Below, piece after piece: positions 34,791-42,268 of a DNA stretch of 64,000 bases. Within the stretch, counting starts at the first letter, position 1. The number at the start of each line of letters is the position of its first letter. A program made the position numbers and the translations under genes. Under the pieces are notes generated by a model, which saw only the letters and a list, made by a program, of their open reading frames with translations, was not told the DNA's origin and ran no database searches. The stretch covers positions 434,001 through 498,000 of the forward strand of contig JBGAGE010000002.1 of assembly GCA_044226865.1 (NCBI GenBank). Direction: 5' to 3'. This DNA is from TMP-86 sp044226865 (GTDB lineage Bacteria > Pseudomonadota > Gammaproteobacteria > Steroidobacterales > Steroidobacteraceae).

Positions 34791-35357
34791 TCAGTGCAGA
34801 CGGGGCGATTCCGGATAGGCCTGCTGGCGCAACGGCTGCAGTTCCTCGAACACCACCTGCGCACCCACCCGGATGAACTCCACCAGTTCGGTGTAGGCCT
34901 GCTCGTTGGATTCGTCCGATTCGGAATCGTCGCCCGCGGCGCGCGAGATCTCGGAGAAATCCCGCACGATTTCCCCCACATCGCCCGGCAGCGCACCCAG
35001 GTCGGCGATCTTGCCGGCGCCCAGGCCATACAGGAATCCGGTGCACCATAGCCCCAGGGCGCTGGCACGGCCGTTCAAGGGCTCATCATCGTCCGGCAGG
35101 AGCGGCTCGAAGTCCATGCCCTGCTCGCCGAAGGCGGCCGTAGTCGCCTCGAACACCTTCTCCAGCATGGCAGCCGACTCCGGCGACAGCGTCTTGGGTT
35201 CGGGCAGCACTTCGGCGATCCAGTCCTGTACCCGGTACAAGGACATCGAACACAGGGCCCCGCACAGGCACCCGTGCGCCTCGGCGGCATCGGCATGGCT
35301 GCCGGCGGAGGCCAGCACATCCTCGAAGTCACTGAACAAAATCTCGGACATCATCAT
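34791..35357 (-). CDS. ygfB: UPF0149/YgfB-family protein
   Basis: A 188-residue all-alpha protein: FEDVLASAGSHADAAEAHGCLCGALC and CTGFLYGLGAGKI are the family blocks, with a central acidic stretch (DDDEPL, DDSESDESNEQ). E. coli YgfB sits in the same position upstream of pepP. In Pseudomonas aeruginosa YgfB affects ampDh3 expression. Three consecutive ATGs (35357, 35354, 35351) are possible starts. It is divergent from the small coiled-coil gene and zapA. Confidence 0.9.
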   Translation of the reverse strand: MMMSEILFSDFEDVLASAGSHADAAEAHGCLCGALCSMSLYRVQDWIAEVLPEPKTLSPESAAMLEKVFEATTAAFGEQGMDFEPLLPDDDEPLNGRASALGLWCTGFLYGLGAGKIADLGALPGDVGEIVRDFSEISRAAGDDSESDESNEQAYTELVEFIRVGAQVVFEELQPLRQQAYPESPRLH

Positions 35358-35398
35358 GGGGTCATGATACCGCTTCGGACCAGAGCCTCTAACGCGCT

Positions 35399-35427
35399 TT
35401 GCAATGGGCGTTGCGCGGCTCTATATT
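35399..35427 (+). promoter_or_regulatory. Sigma-70-type promoter of the zapA operon
   Basis: TTGCAA at 35399-35404 and TATATT at 35422-35427 are separated by 17 bases, a good match to the housekeeping consensus. The expected start of transcription (about 35434) is only a few bases before the ATG at 35437, leaving almost no leader. Confidence 0.65.
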
Positions 35428-35436
35428 GGCACCATT

Positions 35437-35667
35437 ATGAACGAAGCCCAAGCCAAAACCGCGGTCGAACTCGAACTGAAGCGCCTGGAAAAGCGGCTTG
35501 ACGATCTGGTCGCCACGGTCAGCCACTTGAAGGAAGAAAACCGCGCCTTGCGCCAGCGGCAGGACACCTTGAGCCTGGAGCGCGCCAGCCTGTTGCAGAA
35601 GAACGAGCAAGTGCGTGCCCGGGTGGAAGCCATGATCGGGCGGTTGAAGTCCATGGAGCAGGCATGA
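35437..35667 (+). CDS. Small coiled-coil protein, TIGR02449 family
   Basis: A 76-residue, highly charged helical protein (LELKRLEKRLDDLVATVSHLKEENRALRQRQ) predicted to be one continuous coiled coil, similar in look to ZapB. It is found in gammaproteobacteria directly upstream of zapA and probably helps cell division, but this is not proven. ATG 35437 follows the promoter by nine bases. The stop overlaps the zapA start (ATGA). Confidence 0.82.
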   Translation: MNEAQAKTAVELELKRLEKRLDDLVATVSHLKEENRALRQRQDTLSLERASLLQKNEQVRARVEAMIGRLKSMEQA

Positions 35668-35978
35668 GCGATCATCAGGCGCGCGTCAGCGTGCGCATCC
35701 TGGAGAAGGAATACCACATCAGCTGTCCGATGGAAGAACGCTCGGACCTGCTCGACTCCGCCGAATACCTCAACAACAAGATGCGCGAGATCCGCGACAG
35801 CGGCAAGGTGGTGGGCCTGGACCGCATCGCGGTGATTGCCGCGCTGAACATGGCGAACGAACTGCTTCGCGTGCGCAATCGTGACAGCAGTCTCGAAACC
35901 GACATGGGCAACCGCTTGCGTATCCTCCGCGAGCGCGTAGAGTCGGCATTGGAGAGAGGCCAGCAGCTCGAGCTTTGA
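35664..35978 (+). CDS. zapA: Cell division protein ZapA
   Basis: A 104-residue FtsZ-associated protein. An N-terminal globular part (VSVRILEKEYHISCPMEERSDLLDSAEYLNNKM) precedes a C-terminal coiled coil (RIAVIAALNMANELLRV... RERVESALERGQQ). It bundles FtsZ filaments at mid-cell. The 6S RNA and fau follow, the arrangement typical of gammaproteobacteria. Confidence 0.94.
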   Translation: MSDHQARVSVRILEKEYHISCPMEERSDLLDSAEYLNNKMREIRDSGKVVGLDRIAVIAALNMANELLRVRNRDSSLETDMGNRLRILRERVESALERGQQLEL

Positions 35979-36040
35979 ATGAGCTCCGTTCGTTCGCAGC
36001 CGGGCGGCAACTTCCGGCCCCCCTCACGGTCCTACGAGTT

Positions 36041-36232
36041 TGGCGTCATCTGCGGTGTTCGAAGCGGGCTGGGTAACCTCCTGACCCTAATTTGTAAACC
36101 CCAGGGGCCATGGCTTGCTGGCAGCATTGTGCAAGTCCGCCTCGAGCGGAAAGCCTTAAGTGCCGGCAGTCGGTCCCACCTGTTGCTCAGGTCGGGAGCA
36201 ACGGTCCAACACGGCATCGGCGGATGACGCCA
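36041..36232 (+). ncRNA. ssrS: 6S RNA
   Basis: About 192 nt between zapA and fau, its conserved location. The ends pair perfectly (TGGCGTCATC at 36041-36050 with GATGACGCCA at 36223-36232). Inside are the conserved GTGTTCGAAGCGGGC near the 5' closing stem and AAGCCTTAAGTGC near the middle of the 3' strand, as in E. coli 6S. It folds into a long rod that mimics an open promoter, sequesters sigma-70 RNA polymerase in stationary phase and templates pRNA. The exact ends are estimated from the stem. Confidence 0.9.
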
Positions 36233-36278
36233 TCTCCCTTCGCCGCGCGCCACTCGCCGGCGCTCACCCTCCCCCCAC

Positions 36279-36866
36279 ATGAATGACTTCAAAGCCGGGC
36301 TCCGCCGTCAACTGATTGCGCGCCGCCGCGCCGTGCGTGGCGCCGAACGCGCCGCGGCGACCAAGCGCGTGGCGCTGCTCGTCGGCTCCCTGCCGCAGTT
36401 CAAACCCGGCGCGCGCGTGGCGGTATACGCCTCCTTCGGCAGCGAGCTCGATCCGGCGCCGGTGATCCGCGCGGCCGCGCGCCGGGGCATCCGCCTGTAT
36501 GTGCCGGTGGTGATGGATCTCGCGCGGCGGCGCATGCGCTTCGTGCCGCTCTCACCCTTCGTCCGTCCCGGCATCGAACGCACACCCGGCCGGCACGCGC
36601 GCCATGTCACTGCCCGCTGGTTCCATCTCATCCTGTGCCCGGTGGTCGGCATCGACGATCGCGGCTTCCGGCTGGGGATGGGCGCGGGCTTCTTCGACCG
36701 CGCGCTCTCCTTCCGCCGCCTGCGGCATCACTGGCGCGGTCCCAAGCTCATCGCCCTCGCGTTCGATTGCCAGCGGATCGACTCCGTACATCCGGAAAGC
36801 TGGGATGCACGCCTGGACGGGGTGATCACGGAATCCGGCCTTCACCATTTCCTACACGGTGACTGA
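36279..36866 (+). CDS. fau: 5-formyltetrahydrofolate cyclo-ligase
   Basis: The enzyme converts 5-formyl-THF to methenyl-THF with ATP. It has 195 residues. Seen are LRRQLIARRRAV, VAVYASFGSELD, the PVVGIDDRGFRLGMGAGFFDRAL signature (usually GxGGGYYDR) and IALAFDCQRID. The 6S RNA lies immediately upstream, as in E. coli ssrS-ygfA. The next gene starts at the very next base after its stop codon. Confidence 0.92.
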   Translation: MNDFKAGLRRQLIARRRAVRGAERAAATKRVALLVGSLPQFKPGARVAVYASFGSELDPAPVIRAAARRGIRLYVPVVMDLARRRMRFVPLSPFVRPGIERTPGRHARHVTARWFHLILCPVVGIDDRGFRLGMGAGFFDRALSFRRLRHHWRGPKLIALAFDCQRIDSVHPESWDARLDGVITESGLHHFLHGD

Positions 36867-37331
36867 ATGAATCATTGGCTGTTGAAGTCCGAACCCTCCA
36901 CCTTCGGCATCGATGACCTCGCGAAACTTCCGCGTCGCACCTCGGCCTGGGACGGCGTGCGTAATTACCAGGCGCGCAACATGCTCCGCGACAGCATGAA
37001 AAAGGGCGATTTGGCGCTGTTTTATCATTCCAGCTGCGAGGTGCCGGGCATCGCCGGCATCGTCGAAGTGGTGAAGCCCGGCTATCCCGACGCCACCGCC
37101 TTCGACTCCAAGCACCATCATTACGACCCGGACAGCGACCCGGAGAATCCCACCTGGTACGTGGTCGACGTGAAGCTGGTGCGCCGTCTCGCGCGCGCCA
37201 TCACGCTCACCGAGCTGCGCAAACACGCCAAGGGTGCGCTCAAGGATCTGATCCTGTTGCGGCGTGGGAACCGGTTGTCGGTGATGCCGGTGACGAAGAA
37301 AGAGTGGGACTTCATTCTCACTCTCGAGTGA
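36867..37331 (+). CDS. EVE-domain protein
   Basis: A 154-residue single EVE domain (PUA-like fold): begins MNHWLLKSEPSTFGIDDL, with AWDGVRNYQARNMLRDSMKKGDLALFYHS and GIAGIVEVVKPGYPDATAFD. These proteins bind modified bases in RNA or DNA; some are fused to restriction enzymes, but the stand-alone form here is a widespread housekeeping gene. It abuts fau with no gap and is probably co-transcribed. Confidence 0.92.
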   Translation: MNHWLLKSEPSTFGIDDLAKLPRRTSAWDGVRNYQARNMLRDSMKKGDLALFYHSSCEVPGIAGIVEVVKPGYPDATAFDSKHHHYDPDSDPENPTWYVVDVKLVRRLARAITLTELRKHAKGALKDLILLRRGNRLSVMPVTKKEWDFILTLE

Positions 37332-37380
37332 TCGCGCGATCGCGCTTATCACATTCCAAGTGGCGATGGCGATGTATCGC

Positions 37381-37408
37381 TTGTAATTTGATGATTCGTG
37401 TATATACT
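37381..37408 (+). promoter_or_regulatory. Strong sigma-70-type promoter of the lysine-rich peptide gene
   Basis: TTGTAA (37381-37386) and TATACT (37403-37408) are separated by 16 bases in an AT-rich patch that stands out from the surrounding GC-rich DNA. The expected transcript starts near 37415 and has a leader of about 30 nt carrying GGAG before the ATG at 37445. Confidence 0.7.
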
Positions 37409-37444
37409 CGGTCCCCGGACTAACCCGACTACGGAGTTTTAATC

Positions 37445-37510
37445 ATGGCAGCTAAAGCAAAGAAGGCTAAGAAGAAGGTCGCTAAGAAAAAGGCCGCGAA
37501 GAAGAAGTAA
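37445..37510 (+). CDS. 21-residue Lys/Ala-rich basic peptide
   Basis: ATG 37445 to TAA 37510 encodes MAAKAKKAKKKVAKKKAAKK plus one more lysine: 13 lysines, seven alanines, one valine and the initial methionine. A GGAG ribosome-binding site lies eight bases upstream of the ATG. A clear promoter lies ahead and a 13-bp GAAA-loop hairpin behind, so it is a free-standing small gene. The composition is that of a histone-H1/AlgP tail, which suggests binding to DNA, RNA or ribosomes (inference). No family assigned. Confidence 0.72.
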   Translation: MAAKAKKAKKKVAKKKAAKKK

Positions 37511-37526
37511 GCCTTCATCGAGTAAG

Positions 37527-37560
37527 CAACTGTGCCCGCGAAAGCGGGCACAGTTGTTTC
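37527..37560 (+). terminator. Hairpin terminator after the lysine-rich peptide gene
   Basis: A perfect 13-bp stem (37527-37539 with 37544-37556) closed by a GAAA tetraloop, followed by a short TTTC. The T-run is short, so termination may be partial and could allow read-through into rpiA. Confidence 0.7.
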
Positions 37561-37592
37561 TGGGGTCCGCAAATTGTTCGTACGAGGGGACG

Positions 37593-38252
37593 ATGACGCA
37601 GGATGAAAAGAAGCGCGCCGTGGCCATCGCCGCCCTGCGCTACGTGCCCGAGGGAGAGGTGCTCGGCGTGGGCACCGGCTCCACCGTGAACCAATTCATC
37701 CTTGCGTTGAAAACCCTTAAATTCCAGCCCAAAGCCGCTGTTTCGAGCTCCACGGCCACGAGCCGCCTGCTGCGCGAGGCGGGCATCGAGGAGATCGATT
37801 TGAACAGCGCGGGCGAGTTGTCCGTGTACATCGACGGCGCCGACGAGGCCACCCGCTCGGGCGCCCTCATCAAGGGCGGCGGTGGCGCGCTGACCCGCGA
37901 GAAGATCATCGCCGCCGCTTCGCGCAAGTTCGTCTGCCTGGTCGATGACAGCAAGCTGGTCGCCACCCTTGGCCGCTTCCCCCTGCCCGTCGAGGTGATA
38001 CCCATGGCGCGCTCCTTCGTGGCGCGCCGGTTGGTGGAGCTGGGCGGCCAACCGGTATGGCGCGAGGGCGTGGTCACCGACAACGGCAACCAGATACTCG
38101 ACGTGCACCATCTGCAGATCACCGACCCGGTCGCACTCGAGACCGCCATCGCCGCCATCGCCGGTGTGGTCTGCGTCGGGCTGTTCGCGCGGCGCGGCGC
38201 GGACGTGCTGCTGGCCGCCGGTGCCGACGGGGTGCAGACCATTCTCGGCTGA
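37593..38252 (+). CDS. rpiA: Ribose-5-phosphate isomerase A
   Basis: The enzyme interconverts ribose-5-phosphate and ribulose-5-phosphate. It has 219 residues, as in E. coli. Motifs: VLGVGTGSTVNQFI (phosphate loop), VYIDGADEATRSGALIKGGGGALTREKI (catalytic aspartates, glutamate and lysine). Start ATG 37593 has GAGGGGA upstream. After the stop a GC-rich GCCCGG/CCGGGC hairpin (38260-38278) lies between it and the convergent gene. rpe, the partner epimerase, is 6 kb to the right. Confidence 0.95.
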   Translation: MTQDEKKRAVAIAALRYVPEGEVLGVGTGSTVNQFILALKTLKFQPKAAVSSSTATSRLLREAGIEEIDLNSAGELSVYIDGADEATRSGALIKGGGGALTREKIIAAASRKFVCLVDDSKLVATLGRFPLPVEVIPMARSFVARRLVELGGQPVWREGVVTDNGNQILDVHHLQITDPVALETAIAAIAGVVCVGLFARRGADVLLAAGADGVQTILG

Positions 38253-38289
38253 CGACAGCGCCCGGCCACGCACCGGGCCGGCGCCGCTA

Positions 38290-38592
38290 TCAACCAGACT
38301 TCCCTGCCAGGTCGAAGTGCTCCACCACCGGCGCGCCGTCGAAGAACGGCCCGACGATGGCTCGCCATTCGGTGAACAGAGGGCCCTGGCGGAAGCCGAC
38401 GGTGTGATCCTCGAGCGTGTTCCAGAAGATCATCAGCAGGTAGCGCTCGGCGCTTTCGATGCCCCGGTTCAGCTTCCAGCCTTTGAACCCCTGCGCCCGC
38501 GTGACCACGCTCTCCAAGCCTTTCTTGATCGCCGCTTCGAAGGCGGCCTGTTGGCCTTTTTGAATCCGTATATCCGCCACTTCGAGAATCAT
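38290..38592 (-). CDS. Antibiotic-biosynthesis-monooxygenase (ABM) domain protein
   Basis: A 100-residue dimeric alpha/beta-barrel protein: MILEVADIRIQKGQQAAFEAAIKKGLESVVTRAQGF, then GWKLNRGIESAERYLLMIFWNTLEDHTVGFRQ and VVEHFDLAG. Relatives include small quinol or haem monooxygenases and proteins of unknown role. ATG 38592 has AAGGAGAG immediately upstream. The large palindrome B1 lies just ahead of it. Confidence 0.85.
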   Translation of the reverse strand: MILEVADIRIQKGQQAAFEAAIKKGLESVVTRAQGFKGWKLNRGIESAERYLLMIFWNTLEDHTVGFRQGPLFTEWRAIVGPFFDGAPVVEHFDLAGKSG

Positions 38593-38654
38593 CTTTCTCT
38601 CCTTCTCATTCGGCCTACCCAGTAGCCGCTTCGTCGATTCTAGAGCGTTCCATG

Positions 38655-38935
38655 ACGAACTTCTTTCTGGCCATGGCGCGCGGCGTTTGGCGGGGGGAAG
38701 GCATGTGTTTTTTCGGCGGGCGGGCTCTGCGGAGGCACTCACGCAAAACGACGCACCGCCGCTTCGTGCCAGTCACATAGCGCACCTGATTCCAGCCGGG
38801 TGCCTTCGGTGAGGATGCCGTGGGGTTGGAGCCGCGGCTCGAGACTGACGATTGGGTGCCCGTCCGGCGAAAAGATACATGCCTTCCCCCCGCCAAACGC
38901 CGTGAGACGTGGGCGGACCAAAGAACTCTTCAAAC
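38655..38935. repeat. Long palindrome B1 with perfect 26-base arms
   Basis: Positions 38681-38706 are the exact reverse complement of 38877-38902; the left arm begins CGGCGTTTGGCGGGGGG. The stem extends inward with few mismatches for about 20 more pairs (TTTTTTCGGCGGGCGGGC with its partner at 38857-38876) and outward through GAACTTCTTT-type sequence. Total span is about 280 nt. It is upstream of the ABM gene. The arm sequence closely resembles that of C2, 10 kb away. Reading frames inside it are products of the palindrome, not genes. Confidence 0.85.
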
Positions 38936-39035
38936 TCCCCAGCGACGCGGGTGCTGGACGGTCGGATGGGATGGACGATCAGATGTTCACTCCCAACGTT
39001 TGAAGCCCGCTCTTCGTTCGCGGGCCTCGAGGGGG

Positions 39036-39237
39036 CGGGGGCTTTACAAAAAGTGGCGAGGGAGGGGCCTCACATTCGGAGGCGAGAGGCAGCGGCTCGC
39101 AAGTTGAGGAAATAGCAGTCGAAGGCAGTCGGCTAGCAAACGCTACGGAGATTTAATGGCACGGCCGCGCCGGGCTTGACCATCGAGAAGCGCCCTCCAA
39201 GAAGGCCCCTCCCTCGCCACTTTTTTAAAGGCCCCGA
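39036..39237. repeat. Long palindrome B2 with perfect 23-base arms
   Basis: Positions 39048-39070 are the exact reverse complement of 39203-39225; the left arm begins AAAAAGTGGCGAGGGAGGGG. The stem continues outward (GGGGGCTTTA with TAAAGGCCCC). The span is about 200 nt. It ends about 40 bases from the kup stop at 39277. The rest of the gap between 38593 and 39276 is taken by B1 and a short spacer with a GCCCGC...GCGGGC hairpin (39005-39025). Confidence 0.85.
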
Positions 39238-39276
39238 CCCACGCGCAGACCCGACGACAACGAGAAGCCCGGGAGA

Positions 39277-41151
39277 TCAAACCTCAACGCGGGTGCCAAT
39301 CTCAACGACCCTGCCGGGCGGAACGCTGAAGAACTCAGAAGCAACCTGCGCATTGCGCGACATCTGCATGAAGGCCTTGCGGCGCAGCGGGGTGAGGTCG
39401 GAACGCTGGCCGGCGACGAGTTCTTCGCGGCTGACGAAGAAGGTGGTGTCTTCGGGGTCGTAGGAAATACCGAGCGAGGCGGCATCGCGCAGGATCTGCA
39501 CGATGTTGGGCTTTTCCAGGAAGCCGACATCGGCTACCAGGCGCACGATGCCCTCACCCAACTGCGACAAGTGCAGGCGCTTGCCTGGGGGCACACGCGG
39601 CTGCTCGCGGGTGACCACGCTCAGCAGCACCACTTTCTCGTGCAGGACACGGTTGAACTTCAGGTTGCTGAGCAGCGCACGCGGCATGCCGGTGGCCTTG
39701 GGATCCAGGAACACCGCCATCCCAGGCACGCGCACGGGCGGATTGGCCTTGATCTCATCCAGCAGTTCGCGCACGGGTTTTTGCTGGCGCATGAGGCGGT
39801 TCATCATTGCCATGCGTCCGCGGCGCCAGGTCTGCATCAGCCAGTACAGCGTCAAGGCGGTGCTCAGCGGCAGCCAGCCGCCTTCGTGGAGTTTGCTCAA
39901 GTTGGCGAGCAGGAAGGCCAAGTCGATGAGGAACAGGAACGACAGGCCGACGCGCAAGGGCAGGCTCTCCGCCCCGCCGCGCGACTTGATCAAACTCAAG
40001 GTGAGCGGGATCTCGATGCTCATGGCGCCTGACACCGCAAGACCATAGGCACCCGCCAACGCAGCCGAACTGCCGAAGCCGAGCACCAGCGCCGTCGAGC
40101 CGATCATCAGAATCCAATTCGCCGACGGGACGTAGATCTGGCCTTCGTTCTCGGCCGAGGAGTGCTCGACGCGCACGCGTGGCAGCAGGCCCAGGTTGAC
40201 CGCCGAGCGCGTCACCGTGAACACGCCGGAGATAACCGCCTGCGAGGCGATGATCGCGGCCGCGGTGGCGATTCCCACCAGCGGCAACAGGCTCCACGTC
40301 GGTGCCATCAGGTAGAAGGGATTGGAAATGGCCTCGGGGCGCGTGATCAGCAACGCTCCCTGGCCGAAGTAATTCAACACCAGCGCCGGCATGACGGTGG
40401 TGAGCCAACTCAAGCGGATCGGCGTCTTGCCGAAATGACCCATGTCCGCATACAAGGCCTCGCCGCCGGTGACGGTCAGGAACACGCCCGCCAGGATGGC
40501 CAGCGCGCTCACCTGGTGCTCCATCAGGAACTGCACGGCGTACACGGGATTCAGCGCGTACAACACCTGCGGCTGTTGGATGATCCAGGAGACGCCCAGC
40601 AACGCCAGCACCGAGAACCACACCAGCATGACCGGCCCGAAGATGCGGCCCACCGATCCCGTGCCGTGCTTCTGGATCATGAACAGCCCGATGAGCAGCC
40701 CCACGGTGATGGGCACCACGGGAATCTGCGCATCAGGCGCGGCGATCTTCAGGCCTTCGACCGCGCTCGTGACCGTGACGGCTGGCGTGATGGCACCGTC
40801 GGAAAAAAACAGCGCGGCGCCAAGGATACCGAGTGCTCCGTAGAGTTTCTTGCGCGGGCTTTCCCGCTCGGTGTTCACCACCAGCGCGGTCAGCGCCAGC
40901 ACCCCGCCCTCACCCTTGTTGTCGGCGTTGAGCACCACGGCCACGTACTTGAGCGTGATGACCAGCACCAGAGCCCAGAAGATCAGCGAAAGCACGCCGA
41001 ATATGTGGGCCGGGGTCACGGCGACATGCGCGTAGGTGAAGCAGGAGGACAGGGCGTACAGCGGACTCGTGCCGATGTCGCCAAACACGACGCCGAGCGC
41101 GGCGAGTGCCAGGGGCACCATTTTGCCGTTCGACCCTCGCTCCGATGACAT
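39277..41151 (-). CDS. kup: Potassium transporter Kup
   Basis: A 624-residue proton-coupled K+ uptake protein. Twelve membrane segments are followed by a cytoplasmic C-terminal region of about 170 residues. Family blocks: LAALGVVFGDIGTSPLYAL, FFSDGAITPAVTVTSAVEGL, TGGEALYADMGHFG and PFYLMAPTW. The start ATG 41151 (MSSERGSNGK) was chosen; the longer frame would run into the tRNA terminator. E. coli Kup has 622 residues. Confidence 0.95.
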   Translation of the reverse strand: MSSERGSNGKMVPLALAALGVVFGDIGTSPLYALSSCFTYAHVAVTPAHIFGVLSLIFWALVLVITLKYVAVVLNADNKGEGGVLALTALVVNTERESPRKKLYGALGILGAALFFSDGAITPAVTVTSAVEGLKIAAPDAQIPVVPITVGLLIGLFMIQKHGTGSVGRIFGPVMLVWFSVLALLGVSWIIQQPQVLYALNPVYAVQFLMEHQVSALAILAGVFLTVTGGEALYADMGHFGKTPIRLSWLTTVMPALVLNYFGQGALLITRPEAISNPFYLMAPTWSLLPLVGIATAAAIIASQAVISGVFTVTRSAVNLGLLPRVRVEHSSAENEGQIYVPSANWILMIGSTALVLGFGSSAALAGAYGLAVSGAMSIEIPLTLSLIKSRGGAESLPLRVGLSFLFLIDLAFLLANLSKLHEGGWLPLSTALTLYWLMQTWRRGRMAMMNRLMRQQKPVRELLDEIKANPPVRVPGMAVFLDPKATGMPRALLSNLKFNRVLHEKVVLLSVVTREQPRVPPGKRLHLSQLGEGIVRLVADVGFLEKPNIVQILRDAASLGISYDPEDTTFFVSREELVAGQRSDLTPLRRKAFMQMSRNAQVASEFFSVPPGRVVEIGTRVEV

Positions 41152-41180
41152 GCGCGCGCTGCTCTTTGCCTTGAATAAAC

Positions 41181-41208
41181 AAAGGGCCCACACGGGTGGG
41201 CCCAAAAT
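41181..41208 (-). terminator. Rho-independent terminator after tRNA-Gln
   Basis: On minus, GGGCCCAC-CCGT-GTGGGCCC is followed by TTTGTTT immediately after the tRNA CCA end. It should end the rplM-rpsI-tRNA transcript before kup. Confidence 0.85.
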
Positions 41209-41282
41209 TGGCTGGGGGACTAGGATTCGAACCTAGGTAAACGGAGTCAGAGTCCGTTGTCCTACCGCTAGACGATCCCCCA
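41209..41282 (-). tRNA. tRNA-Gln (CUG anticodon)
   Basis: A 74-base cloverleaf on minus. Acceptor TGGGGGA pairs with TCCCCCA; D arm GTCTAGCGGTAGGAC; anticodon arm ACGGA-CTCTGAC-TCCGT with anticodon CTG, reading CAG. The T arm is TAGGTTCGAATCCTA. The discriminator G is followed by an encoded CCA. It lies 29 bases after rpsI and is followed by a strong terminator, so it may be processed from the ribosomal-protein transcript. Confidence 0.95.
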
Positions 41283-41311
41283 AATACTGACCGCGCGCGG
41301 AAAGCCCCGTG

Positions 41312-41713
41312 TCAGCGCTTCGAGAACTGCGTTCCGCGGCGGGCCTTGCGACGGCCGACCTTCTTGCGTTCCACTTCGCGCGCATCGCGCGTCACGAAGC
41401 CGGCCTTGCGCAGCGGTGAGCGCAGCGTCTCGTCATAGGACATCAGGGCCCGAGTGATGCCGTGGCGGATGGCGCCGGCCTGACCGGTGATGCCGCCACC
41501 CTCGACATGGGCTTCGACATCGAACTTGCCGCCCATCTCCACCGCATCGAAGGGCTGGCGGACGATCATGCGGCCGGTCTCACGGCCGAAGAATTCCTCG
41601 ATGGGACGGCCATTGATGATGGTCTTGCCCGTGCCCGAGCTCAGGTAGACGCGAGCCGTGGAGGTCTTGCGGCGGCCCGTGCCGTAATAGGTGTTCTTGC
41701 TTGCTGATGCCAT
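41312..41713 (-). CDS. rpsI: 30S ribosomal protein S9
   Basis: A 133-residue small-subunit protein: YYGTGRRKTSTARVYLSSGTGKTIINGRP and the conserved C-terminal tail KKVGRRKARRGTQFSKR, which reaches the P-site tRNA. It lies four bases after rplM, the universal order. Confidence 0.97.
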   Translation of the reverse strand: MASASKNTYYGTGRRKTSTARVYLSSGTGKTIINGRPIEEFFGRETGRMIVRQPFDAVEMGGKFDVEAHVEGGGITGQAGAIRHGITRALMSYDETLRSPLRKAGFVTRDAREVERKKVGRRKARRGTQFSKR

Positions 41714-41717
41714 GTTC

Positions 41718-42146
41718 TTAAATTTCCCACTGCTTGGGCTGTTGAGCCTGGTGCGGATGATCCTTGCCGCCGAAAACGTGCAACTTGCGGTACATCTTCC
41801 GGCCCAGCGGGCCCTTGGGCAGCATGCCCTTGACGGCGAACTCCACCGCGCGCTCGGGATGTTCCTTGAGCAGCTTGCCCAGCGCGATGGTCTTCAGGTT
41901 GCCGATGTAGCCGGTGTGCTGGTGATACAGCTTGTCGGTGAGCTTGGCGCCCGTGACCTTCACGCCACCGGCATTGATCACGACGATGTGATCGCCCAGA
42001 TCCTGGTGCGGCGCGTAGTTGGGCTTGTGCTTGCCCTTCAGGCGGTGCGCGATCTGCGAGGCCAGGCGCCCCAGCGTTTTGCCTGTGGCATCGACGATGA
42101 ACCAGTCACCGCGGGCGGCTTCAGGCTTGGAAAATTCCGTGTACAT
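41718..42146 (-). CDS. rplM: 50S ribosomal protein L13
   Basis: A 142-residue protein, the same length as in E. coli: ARGDWFIVDATGKTLGRLAS, DHIVVINAGGVKVTGAKLTDK and GMLPKGPLGRKMYRKLHVF. ATG 42146 (MYTEFSKPEA) was chosen; a start five codons earlier would give an atypical leader. It is divergent from coq7 across 122 bases; a TACACT -10-like box reads toward it at 42203-42198. Confidence 0.97.
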   Translation of the reverse strand: MYTEFSKPEAARGDWFIVDATGKTLGRLASQIAHRLKGKHKPNYAPHQDLGDHIVVINAGGVKVTGAKLTDKLYHQHTGYIGNLKTIALGKLLKEHPERAVEFAVKGMLPKGPLGRKMYRKLHVFGGKDHPHQAQQPKQWEI

Positions 42147-42232
42147 TTGATGAATACCCAAAAAGAGACGATTTCGAAGCGTGCGAAAGGCGCGAAAGTG
42201 TACAGAAGCAGACCTCCCCTGACCAGCCCTGC

Positions 42233-42260
42233 TTCACCTTGCGGCAAGACATCTTATATA
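42233..42260 (+). promoter_or_regulatory. coq7 promoter, almost leaderless
   Basis: TATATA (42255-42260) lies eight bases before the coq7 ATG at 42269. A weak TTCACC -35 is 16 bases farther upstream (42233-42238). Transcription would begin within a few bases of the start codon. Confidence 0.5.
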
Positions 42261-42268
42261 AAGTCACC

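Noticed and set aside
38260..38278. A GCCCGG/CCGGGC hairpin between the convergent rpiA and ABM genes
   Set aside because: Six base pairs without a T-run is too weak to list as a terminator.
38739..39115. Several 60-100 codon frames in the gap upstream of the ABM gene
   Set aside because: They lie inside palindromes B1 and B2, overlap one another in all frames and have no ribosome-binding sites.
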